Positions 27,074-33,330 of a stretch of 64,000 bases of DNA are shown here, one piece after another (the first letter of the stretch is position 1; each line of letters begins with the position of its first letter). The stretch covers positions 58,040 through 122,039 of the forward strand of contig JAHZAY010000008.1 in the NCBI GenBank assembly GCA_019423685.1, written 5' to 3'. The translations under genes were made by a program, and so were the position numbers. Under the pieces are notes generated by a model. The model was not told the origin of the DNA. It did no database searches and saw only the letters and a list, made by a program, of their open reading frames with translations. This DNA is from Clostridiales bacterium (GTDB taxonomy: Bacteria; Bacillota; Clostridia; Oscillospirales; Ruminococcaceae).

Positions 27074-27102
27074 ATTATAGCGTCTTTTTAAACAATTTAC
27101 AA
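27074..27102 (-). promoter_or_regulatory. Promoter of the NCS2 permease
   Basis: On the minus strand TTGTAA (27097-27102), a 17-base spacer and TATAAT (27074-27079). The start would be near 27067, about 30 bases before the gene. Confidence 0.75.
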
Positions 27103-27424
27103 ACTTTTTCGGCACCTTTCCCCCTCTTTCTCCATTCCTGGCAGAAAGCGTGTCACAAAGGGGCACAAAATTGTGCACAGTTATTGCTTCTCCCCTTTCT
27201 CAAAGAGCGGGCACTTAAATACAACAAAAATGCTGGCAAATTTTTTTCCGCTGCCACCCTTTTTTGCGCCGTTTTCCGCGCCCTCCGCCACAGTTTCTTC
27301 ATATTTGTCTGGTATACTGGTGCAAAAGGGCCGGGCGCTTTTCTATTGTTGCTGCACCGCCCTCGGTCCGCCCACTGCATCAAACAGTACAACCCCATCA
27401 TCTAATAAAGGAGAGGAAGTTTGT
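27103..27424. other. Intergenic region before proC
   Basis: About 320 AT-richer bases between divergent promoters. An extended -10 (TGG-TATACT, 27310-27318) probably drives proC, with AAAGGAGAGG at 27409-27418 as its ribosome site. Open frames crossing it lack ribosome sites. Nothing else is recognisable. Confidence 0.5.
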
Positions 27425-28210
27425 ATGGAAATAAAAGTTGGATTCATCGGCTTTGGCAACATGGCGCAGGCCATCGCCAAAGGGCTGATCGGCGCGGGAA
27501 GCCTGCCCGCCTCCCAGATGTACGCCTGTGCAGCCCACTTTGACAAGCTCCAGCACACCGCAGGGGAATTGGGTGTCCACCCGATGCAGACTGCGCAGGA
27601 GGTCGTCGCGCACAGCGACTGGGTCATCCTCGCCGTCAAGCCCTACCTCATCGAGCAGGTAGTCGCACCAATAGCACAGATGCTGGCCGGCAAGGTGGTC
27701 ATCTCGGTGGCCGCTGGCTGGACCCTTTCGATGTACCAAAAGATTCTGCCCGACGGCGCCCACTGCCTGTGCACCGTACCGAATACCCCGATCGCGGTCG
27801 GGGAGGGAATCTTCGTCTGTGAGCAGAGCCACACCCTCAGCGGCGAGGAATTTGCCCAGTTTGAGCAGCTCTTCAGCCCCATCGCGCTCATCGAGCAGAT
27901 CGACACCAAACATCTCTCCGCCGCCGGAACGCTGAGCGGCTGCACCCCGGCCTTCACCGCCATGTTCCTTGAGGCGCTGGGCGATGCGGGCGTCAAGTAC
28001 GGCCTGACCCGCGCAGCCTCCTACCGCATCGCCGCCAAGGTCCTCTGCGGCACCGGCAAACTCTACCTCGAAACCGGCTCCCATCCCGGCGCCATGAAGG
28101 ACGCCGTCTGCTCGCCGGGCGGCACCACCATCCGCGGCGTCTCTGCGCTGGAAAAGGCAGGCTTCCGCGGCGCCGTCATCGGGGCAATCGACGAGATCGA
28201 GGGCAAATAA
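27425..28210 (+). CDS. proC: Pyrroline-5-carboxylate reductase
   Basis: A 261-residue enzyme that reduces 1-pyrroline-5-carboxylate to proline with NAD(P)H. The N-terminal Rossmann motif is VGFIGFGNMAQAIAKGLI. The family motifs VISVAAGWTL, CTVPNTPIAVGEG and the C-terminal signature KDAVCSPGGTTIRGVSALE are all present. The start MEIKVGF at 27425 is fixed by AAAGGAGAGG. It is monocistronic with its own terminator. Confidence 0.96.
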   Translation: MEIKVGFIGFGNMAQAIAKGLIGAGSLPASQMYACAAHFDKLQHTAGELGVHPMQTAQEVVAHSDWVILAVKPYLIEQVVAPIAQMLAGKVVISVAAGWTLSMYQKILPDGAHCLCTVPNTPIAVGEGIFVCEQSHTLSGEEFAQFEQLFSPIALIEQIDTKHLSAAGTLSGCTPAFTAMFLEALGDAGVKYGLTRAASYRIAAKVLCGTGKLYLETGSHPGAMKDAVCSPGGTTIRGVSALEKAGFRGAVIGAIDEIEGK

Positions 28211-28240
28211 CCTTTCCCGCTCATCCGCGCAAGCGCTGTT

Positions 28241-28290
28241 GCAGGAGCCCGATTTTCCTTTGGAAAATCGGGCTCCTGCATTTTTTTATT
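28241..28290 (+). terminator. proC terminator
   Basis: A perfect 18-bp stem (GCAGGAGCCCGATTTTCC and its complement) with a 3-base loop, followed by a T-rich tail. Confidence 0.95.
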
Positions 28291-28306
28291 TTTTGCCGCA
28301 AACATA

Positions 28307-28356
28307 TTGGCACAGATCGATTTGTGTGCTATTCTATACATCGATCAAGATCGATG
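28307..28356 (+). promoter_or_regulatory. Promoter and ArsR-type operator of the metal(loid) operon
   Basis: TTGGCA (28307-28312), a 17-base spacer and extended -10 TGC-TATTCT (28330-28335). A perfect palindrome CATCGATC-AA-GATCGATG (28339-28356) covers the likely start site, and a second palindrome CACAGATCGATTTGTG (28311-28326 area) lies within the spacer. This is the expected layout for autorepression by the ArsR-family regulator. Confidence 0.78.
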
Positions 28357-28368
28357 GGAGATGATGGC

Positions 28369-29643
28369 GTGGAGAAAAAGAAACAAAGCTCAGCGGCAAT
28401 CTTTAAGGCGCTGGGCGACGAAAACCGTTGGCAGATTTTGGAGACCCTCAAAGAGGGGGAGCGCTGCGCCTGTGTGCTGCTCACCCAGCTGCAGATCAGT
28501 CAGTCCACCCTCTCTCACCACATGAAGGTGCTGTGCGACGCCGGCCTTGTGCAGGGACGCCGCGACGGCAAGTGGACCCACTATTCCCTGTGTCCCGAAG
28601 GGATTGAAACTGCCAAACAACTGTTGGATCATCTGCTGCACTCTGTAGTGGATACAGCGCCCTGTGCATGCCACAATAAGGAGGAAATTGCTATGGAGAA
28701 CAAAACAAAACTGTACATCCTGACCGGCTTTTTGGGCTCGGGCAAAACCACCATCCTGTTAAAGATTCTGGACACCCTCAAAGGTCAGCGCGTCGGGGTC
28801 ATCCAAAACGAATTCGGCAAGCTGAGCATCGACGGAGAGATTTTGCGCGACGACGACATCAAGATGGTGGAGCTCAACCGCGGTTCCATCTTCTGCACCT
28901 GCCTGAAGCTCTCCTTTGTGCAGGCGCTCGCCGAGATGGCAAAGCAAAACCTCGAATATGTATTTGTCGAGAGCTCCGGCTGGGGCGACCCCTCCAACGT
29001 AGAGGAAATCTTGGCGGCTTCTCAGGAGCTGGCCGGCGACGCCTACGACTACAGCGGCGTCATCTGTCTTGTAGATGCAGTCAACTTCCTGCATCAGCTG
29101 GACGACGGACAGCCCAATGACCGTGAGACGGCAATTCGTCAGGTCAAACACTGCCACCTTGCAGTGGTCACCAAGGTAGACCTCATCGACCCTGCACGCC
29201 TGCAGGCAGTGGAGGAAAAGATCCATGAGATCAACCCCGTATGCCGCATCGACGTCAGCTCCCATGCAAATTTGGACCTCTCCTTTTTAAACGAAAATCT
29301 TCTGCAATACCGCTGGGCTGCCTCGGAGGAGACCACCAATTCTTCCGAAACCAAGCCCAAGACCCTCTTTATGCGCTACAACGAGCCCATCGACGAGGAA
29401 AAACTGTGCACCTTCCTACACAAGGTTGCAGACGATCTGCTGCGCGCCAAAGGCTTTTTGCAGATTGCCGGCAAGGGCTGGCAGCAGGTGGACCTGGTAG
29501 GACAGCAGATTGACTTTAAACCGTGCGACGACCGCACCGAGGGCGAGATGGTGTTTATCTCGAAGATTGGACCGGCGATCATCCGCAGCTTGTTGGACAA
29601 CTGGAAAGAAGTATTTGACGAACAGATGCCACTGAAAAATTAA
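28369..29643 (+). CDS. ArsR-family metalloregulator fused in frame to a CobW/COG0523 GTPase
   Basis: One open frame joins two proteins. Residues 1-105 are an ArsR/SmtB winged helix (FKALGDENRWQILETL, STLSHHMKVLCDAGLVQGRRDGKW) with a Cys33-x-Cys35 pair where ArsR proteins bind As(III)/Sb(III), and a CACH motif near the end. From Met109 comes a COG0523 metal-chaperone GTPase: Walker A GFLGSGKTT, FCTC (Cys176, Cys178) in place of the usual GCxCC, ESSGWGDP, and the TKVDLID nucleotide motif. An AAGGAGG with ATG at 28693 inside the frame would also give free GTPase. GTG 28369 with GGGAG is taken as start; ATG 28354 is possible but has no ribosome site. Thioredoxin and ArsP genes follow. Confidence 0.88.
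   Translation: MEKKKQSSAAIFKALGDENRWQILETLKEGERCACVLLTQLQISQSTLSHHMKVLCDAGLVQGRRDGKWTHYSLCPEGIETAKQLLDHLLHSVVDTAPCACHNKEEIAMENKTKLYILTGFLGSGKTTILLKILDTLKGQRVGVIQNEFGKLSIDGEILRDDDIKMVELNRGSIFCTCLKLSFVQALAEMAKQNLEYVFVESSGWGDPSNVEEILAASQELAGDAYDYSGVICLVDAVNFLHQLDDGQPNDRETAIRQVKHCHLAVVTKVDLIDPARLQAVEEKIHEINPVCRIDVSSHANLDLSFLNENLLQYRWAASEETTNSSETKPKTLFMRYNEPIDEEKLCTFLHKVADDLLRAKGFLQIAGKGWQQVDLVGQQIDFKPCDDRTEGEMVFISKIGPAIIRSLLDNWKEVFDEQMPLKN
28678..28695 (+). promoter_or_regulatory. Internal ribosome site and start for the free CobW GTPase
   Basis: AAGGAGG (28678-28684) lies 8 bases before the in-frame ATG at 28693. A TAA sits one base out of frame at 28677-28679, exactly where an ArsR stop codon would overlap the ribosome site, so the fusion may have arisen by a one-base indel. 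Confidence 0.75.
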
Positions 29644-29656
29644 GGAGGAACACAAG

Positions 29657-29890
29657 ATGGTACTCAAGGTTATTGGAGCTGGCTGCCCGGACTGCGGCAA
29701 GCTGTATACCAACACATTGGAGGCGGTGGAGCGCCTGGGAATTCAGGCCACCGTCGAAAAGGTAGACAATCTGGTGGACATCGTGCGCCTGGGGGTCATG
29801 ACCGCCCCTTCCCTGCTCAAAGATGGTGAGCTGATCGTCAGCGGGCAGGTCGCATCGGTAGACAAGATTATGAAGCTGTTGCAAAAATAA
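29657..29890 (+). CDS. Small thioredoxin-fold redox protein
   Basis: A 77-residue cytoplasmic protein of the Thioredoxin_3/redox-active disulfide protein 2 type. It has the active-site GAGCPDCGK (CxxC) after the first strand and the cis-Pro region VMTAPSLLKDGE. AAGGAGG lies 8 bases upstream and overlaps the GTPase stop. In other Firmicutes and archaea such proteins are encoded beside DUF318 permeases, as here. It may keep a thiol-metal(loid) substrate or Cys ligands reduced for the permease; that is inference. Confidence 0.9.
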   Translation: MVLKVIGAGCPDCGKLYTNTLEAVERLGIQATVEKVDNLVDIVRLGVMTAPSLLKDGELIVSGQVASVDKIMKLLQK

Positions 29891-29962
29891 AAAATTGATC
29901 CCGCAATGCGGATTGCCCTGTCGTGTTGATCTACAGCGCTCAAGCCAATTTGCGGGAAATTC

Positions 29963-29981
29963 ATTGATCAATAGATCGATT
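29963..29981 (+). promoter_or_regulatory. Second ArsR-like operator before the permease
   Basis: ATTGATCAATAGATCGATT is an imperfect inverted repeat of the GATC-containing half-sites seen in the 28339-28356 palindrome. It sits 30 bases before the permease start. An 8-bp pair TCCCGCAA / TTGCGGGA (about 29899 and 29950) brackets the rest of the gap. No clean -35/-10 pair was found, so the permease may also be read from upstream. Confidence 0.5.
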
Positions 29982-30010
29982 AAAATCAATATGATTCAGG
30001 AGGGATTACC

Positions 30011-31039
30011 ATGGAAGCAATCGGGCTAGCATGGGACTTTTTTCAAAATCAAATTCTGGGAATGAAGTGGCTCAGCGCCCTCATCGGAAAAGGGCTTTCT
30101 GCCCTGGGGCTGGACACCACGGGGCGCTTGGGGGGCGCAGTACAGTTTTTTCTGTATGATCTCATCAAAATTTTCATCCTGCTCTCGGTGCTGATCTTCG
30201 CCATCTCCTACATTCAGAGTTATTTTCCACCGGAACGCACCCGCAAAATTCTCGGGCGCTTCCACGGACTGGGAGCCAACACACTGGCCGCCCTGCTGGG
30301 CACTGTGACCCCGTTTTGCTCCTGCTCCTCCATCCCGCTGTTCATGGGCTTCACCAGTGCGGGCATTCCTCTGGGCGTCAGCTTCTCCTTCCTCATCTCT
30401 TCCCCGCTGGTTGACCTGGGATCGCTGGTGCTGCTGACCAGCGTCTTTGGCGGCGGTATTGCCGTGACCTATGTTGTGGTGGGCCTGGTTCTGGCCGTCA
30501 TCGGCGGCAGCATCATCGAGCACCTGCACATGGAGGATCAGATCGAGGACTTTATCCGGCAGGCAGCGCAATCTGCCGCAGGCATCCAAGGTCCGCAGGC
30601 CTCTTCCCTGACCCGCAGTGAGCGCTTGGAGTACGCCAAAGCGCAGGTGGTATCCACCGTGCGCAAGGTAGCTCCCTATGTGCTGGTAGGCGTCGGCATC
30701 GGAGCGGCCATCCACAACTTCATCCCACAGAGCTTTGTCGAAGGGCTGCTGGGCGGCGGCAAATGGTACGGTGTGCCGCTGGCGACGGTGGTCGGTGTAC
30801 CGATGTACGCGGACATCTTCGGCACCATCCCGATTGCAGAGAGCTTGTACGCCAAGGGCGCAGGTCTGGGAACGGTGCTCTCCTTCATGATGGCTGTGAC
30901 AGCGCTGTCGCTGCCTTCGCTGGTAATGCTGCGCAAGGCGGTCAAACCAAAGCTGCTGGCGATATTCACCGGCATTGTGACAGTAGGAATTATGATCATT
31001 GGATTTTTGTTCAATGCTTTTGGCGCCCTGTTTTTCTAA
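30011..31039 (+). CDS. arsP: ArsP/DUF318 family permease
   Basis: A 342-residue inner-membrane efflux permease with about eight helices. The family motif TPFCSCSSIPLFMGF is intact (Cys pair in helix 3) and is repeated in pattern by VVGVPMYADIFGTIPI in the second half. Characterised ArsP proteins export trivalent organoarsenicals such as methylarsenite; related ones move other metals. A soluble loop of about 55 residues (170-225) separates the halves. AGGAGGG precedes the ATG. The operon (ArsR-CobW, thioredoxin, permease) and the ArsM gene 7 kb upstream support a metalloid role. Confidence 0.88.
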   Translation: MEAIGLAWDFFQNQILGMKWLSALIGKGLSALGLDTTGRLGGAVQFFLYDLIKIFILLSVLIFAISYIQSYFPPERTRKILGRFHGLGANTLAALLGTVTPFCSCSSIPLFMGFTSAGIPLGVSFSFLISSPLVDLGSLVLLTSVFGGGIAVTYVVVGLVLAVIGGSIIEHLHMEDQIEDFIRQAAQSAAGIQGPQASSLTRSERLEYAKAQVVSTVRKVAPYVLVGVGIGAAIHNFIPQSFVEGLLGGGKWYGVPLATVVGVPMYADIFGTIPIAESLYAKGAGLGTVLSFMMAVTALSLPSLVMLRKAVKPKLLAIFTGIVTVGIMIIGFLFNAFGALFF

Positions 31040-31043
31040 CCTT

Positions 31044-31084
31044 AAAAAAAGAGAGCTCAGACAAAGTCTGAGCTCTCTTTTTTT
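31044..31084 (+). terminator. Terminator of the ArsR-CobW/ArsP operon
   Basis: AAAAAAAGAGAGCTCAGAC / GTCTGAGCTCTCTTTTTTT with a 3-base loop, a perfect 19-bp inverted repeat usable on both strands. Confidence 0.95.
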
Positions 31085-31104
31085 GGTTGTGTGAACTTTC
31101 ATAT

Positions 31105-31539
31105 TTAGCGGATGTTTCCGTTTTTATCACAGGTCAAGGAAAGGGTGACGTCTTTGCTGTCTACCGATGAGGAGAAGGAGCCATATCCATAGGCTGTGTT
31201 GCCAGATTCTTCTGCATAATGGTCATCGCAGGACCAGGTATTGTCCTTAATAGAATAGGAGGTAGAACAGCTGCTAACGGAAGAAGTTGTTCCGTTATAG
31301 GAGAAGGTGGCTCTTAAGGTAAAGGTCCACAATGTGTTGCCTAACCTGTTATTGTATGTATACACCTTCGAAGAGGAACGGCTGGAACGCTCCACAGCAT
31401 ATAGGCTAGCGTCATCATAAACTATTGTTTCAATTGTCGCAAAATCGCCGTTTTCAAAATGAATTACTTCTCGTTCCACTTTGGGTTCCGGGGCTGCAAA
31501 GGTAGTTAGCGAGAACACAAACAGGAATAGTAAAGACAA
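31105..31539 (-). CDS. Secreted hypothetical protein, N-terminus apparently frameshifted
   Basis: The open frame (144 residues from TTG 31539) starts inside a signal peptide (LLFLFVFSLTTFAA) and has no ribosome site of its own. An ATG at 31583, directly after the stop of the upstream DUF6120-like gene (TAAATG), opens MKKRGIFTKK, an ideal signal-peptide start, but is one base out of frame across a run of seven A (31554-31560). Eight A would join them into a 160-residue exported protein. The mature part is Ser/Thr/Tyr-rich with a Cys pair (SSCSTSYS, WSCDDHY). AT-rich. Function unknown. Confidence 0.65.
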   Translation of the reverse strand: MSLLFLFVFSLTTFAAPEPKVEREVIHFENGDFATIETIVYDDASLYAVERSSRSSSKVYTYNNRLGNTLWTFTLRATFSYNGTTSSVSSCSTSYSIKDNTWSCDDHYAEESGNTAYGYGSFSSSVDSKDVTLSLTCDKNGNIR

Positions 31540-31583
31540 GGAAACATTGACAATTTTTTTGTAAAAATACCTCTCTTTTTCAT

Positions 31584-31982
31584 TTACTCAGATTCCGTAA
31601 AATCATCTGGTGCCGGATCTGGAGCATAGATTACGGTTTCAATCACCGTTTTCGACTCATCTATCGCGTGCTGATAGTAATAGTAAAAGGAATATATAAC
31701 GCCTGACAAAACTACCAGCAGAACCACAATAATTAAAATCAGCGCATTTCTTCTGCGCCGTTGGTAACGATTTATTTCTTCTTCATCCAACGCTTCCATA
31801 AAGGCCGCCGCTACCTGTTCCGGTCTGCCAAAATGAGAGATAATCTGCTCGTATCCAGCGCCCGTTTCGGTTTGAAACTGGCGAACCTCCACTTCAAAGT
31901 CCTGTAAAAACTGCGATTTTCGTGCATGAAAACAAGCCATCCGTTTTCGAATAGCTTTGATATACTTTTGAATGTCGCTCAT
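31584..31982 (-). CDS. DUF6120/HAAS-like membrane protein
   Basis: A 132-residue protein with an N-terminal helical domain (SDIQKYIKAIRKRM...ISHFGRPEQVAAAFME, the HAAS-like pattern that accompanies PadR regulators). A transmembrane helix lies at about 86-108 (ALILIIVVLLVVLSGVIYSFYY) and a short acidic tail follows. It starts 11 bases after the PadR stop, in the same operon. Such proteins are thought to be PadR partners, possibly membrane anti-regulators; this is inference. Confidence 0.85.
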   Translation of the reverse strand: MSDIQKYIKAIRKRMACFHARKSQFLQDFEVEVRQFQTETGAGYEQIISHFGRPEQVAAAFMEALDEEEINRYQRRRRNALILIIVVLLVVLSGVIYSFYYYYQHAIDESKTVIETVIYAPDPAPDDFTESE

Positions 31983-31993
31983 GTCACTGCTCC

Positions 31994-32329
31994 TTATTCG
32001 TTGTGAGACATAATGAGGGAAATGCCTTCGATCACGGTCTGGTAGTCCCGTTTAAGTTCTTCCAGATATTCCCTCCCTAAAGGAGTAATGGAATAATATT
32101 TGCGCAGCCTTTGGTTTTCTTCTGAAATGACGACCTTGTCGGTCACATATCCTTTGTCCTGCAGGCGGTAAAGGGTTGGGTAAAGGGACCCCTCCTGCAG
32201 GGTAAATCGGTTGCCGCTCAAGGCCGCCACCTCCTGGGTGATCTGGTAGACATACCGATCCCCTCCACACAGCAGGTGCAGAACCACCATCGCCGCAGTG
32301 CCTTTTTTCAGGCTATCCTGGGTATTCAT
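31994..32329 (-). CDS. PadR family transcriptional regulator
   Basis: A 111-residue winged-helix repressor, the usual size for the short PadR-s2 class. It has VVLHLLCGGDRYVYQITQEVAALSGN, LQEGSLYPTLYRLQDKGYV (recognition helix) and RKYYSITPLGREYLEELKRDY (wing and C-terminal helix). ATG 32329 is used; an in-frame GTG at 32335 is possible. It is the first gene of the minus-strand operon and is divergent from the secreted protein at 32550. Palindromes in the shared control region are candidate sites. Confidence 0.92.
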   Translation of the reverse strand: MNTQDSLKKGTAAMVVLHLLCGGDRYVYQITQEVAALSGNRFTLQEGSLYPTLYRLQDKGYVTDKVVISEENQRLRKYYSITPLGREYLEELKRDYQTVIEGISLIMSHNE

Positions 32330-32373
32330 AACCACATCCCATCTGACAGATTGGTCGATCTCTCTTTATTTCT

Positions 32374-32401
32374 ATTATACCAATTTCAAAATATTTGTCA
32401 A
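32374..32401 (-). promoter_or_regulatory. Promoter of the PadR operon
   Basis: On the minus strand a consensus TTGACA (32396-32401), a 16-base spacer and a consensus TATAAT (32374-32379). Confidence 0.85.
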
Positions 32402-32439
32402 TATTATTAACAAGAAAATATAATATTTTTTATTTCTTG

Positions 32440-32458
32440 TACCTATTTTAAATAGGTA
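32440..32458. promoter_or_regulatory. 19-bp palindrome between divergent promoters
   Basis: TACCTATTTTAAATAGGTA is a perfect inverted repeat with 9-base arms around a single T, placed between the PadR promoter and the promoter of the divergent gene. It is a candidate PadR operator. A second inverted repeat, ACAAGAAA / TTTCTTGT, lies just to its left (32410-32440). Confidence 0.6.
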
Positions 32459-32482
32459 TTATTAAAAAAATATATTTCTCTA

Positions 32483-32532
32483 TTGACAATATAAATTTAA
32501 AATGATATCTTAATCTCATACAACCGGTTGTA
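32483..32532 (+). promoter_or_regulatory. Promoter of the divergent secreted protein, with start-site palindrome
   Basis: TTGACA (32483-32488), a 17-base spacer and TATCTT (32506-32511). The perfect palindrome TACAACCGGTTGTA (32519-32532) covers the expected start site and is a likely operator. Confidence 0.68.
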
Positions 32533-32549
32533 AAAAAATTAAAGAAAAG

Positions 32550-33212
32550 GTGATAACTCTGAATAGCAAAACCTTATTTGTTGGATTATTAGCTACCACC
32601 CTAATATTTCCTAGTATAGGGCAACCATTGACTGCCTCTGCGTCGATTGTTACAGAGCAAGAAAGTGTATTTGCTGAAGTAAATACTCTTTCCTATCAGA
32701 ACTTTGATTCTTTCCAGAAAGCAGTCAAAGCTGGAAAACCTGCACGGGAAGTGTCTTGTCCTGTCAAAAACACGAGCGACATATACACCCTGGCTTCTGA
32801 CATAAAAATCAGTGGTAAAAAACAAAAGCTAAAGGAAATCCAATGCGATGACCGCTCAGTGCTATACATTTACGACAACGATATAACTTTCTGCTATTAT
32901 CCTAACTATCAATCTGACGAGGGCCTATTGACCTCTTATCAATGGTTGCAAAAAGATCATCTTTATAAAAAAAAGACGAAAAAATATACAATCTATGTTA
33001 CTGACGTCACCATGATGGATCCTGACTCCCCTGCCTTTTATCAGTACACATGGGTACAGGATGGATGCCGGTTTGATCTCCAACTCCCACAGTCATTAGG
33101 AATCAAATATGGCTTTTCAATGTGTAAGATTGCCGAAGAAAAAAAACAATCACAATCTTCTAAGGTTGAGAGTCAAGGAAAAAAGACAATATATCGTTTA
33201 GGTATTCTCTAA
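32550..33212 (+). CDS. Secreted hypothetical protein in an AT-rich island
   Basis: About 220 residues. An N-terminal signal peptide (TLFVGLLATTLIFPSIGQPLTASA) precedes a Lys- and Tyr-rich mature domain that I do not recognise. GTG 32550 has no clear ribosome site; AAAAGGTGA at 32545-32553 fits better with an in-frame CTG at 32559. Composition is much more AT-rich than the flanking genes. The frame ends at 33212 but another frame continues with protein-like sequence to 33283, so the 3' end may be frameshifted. It is divergent from the PadR operon and probably controlled with it. Confidence 0.72.
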   Translation: MITLNSKTLFVGLLATTLIFPSIGQPLTASASIVTEQESVFAEVNTLSYQNFDSFQKAVKAGKPAREVSCPVKNTSDIYTLASDIKISGKKQKLKEIQCDDRSVLYIYDNDITFCYYPNYQSDEGLLTSYQWLQKDHLYKKKTKKYTIYVTDVTMMDPDSPAFYQYTWVQDGCRFDLQLPQSLGIKYGFSMCKIAEEKKQSQSSKVESQGKKTIYRLGIL

Positions 33213-33287
33213 AAAGAAAGGTTGTAGATGAATATACTATCGCCGGAGATGTTGTCGAAGATAGTTTGTTGATGGAAGAATAAGATT

Positions 33288-33322
33288 AAGGCCTCTCGCG
33301 CAAATAGTCCGAGAGGCCTTTT
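33288..33322. terminator. Terminator between converging genes
   Basis: AAGGCCTCTCG / CGAGAGGCCTT with an 11-base loop and short A/T tracts on both sides. Confidence 0.82.
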
Positions 33323-33330
33323 CTGATTCC

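Noticed and set aside
27038..27110. Purine riboswitch before the NCS2 permease
   Set aside because: The promoter-to-start distance is only about 30 bases, too short for the aptamer, and no conserved core was found.
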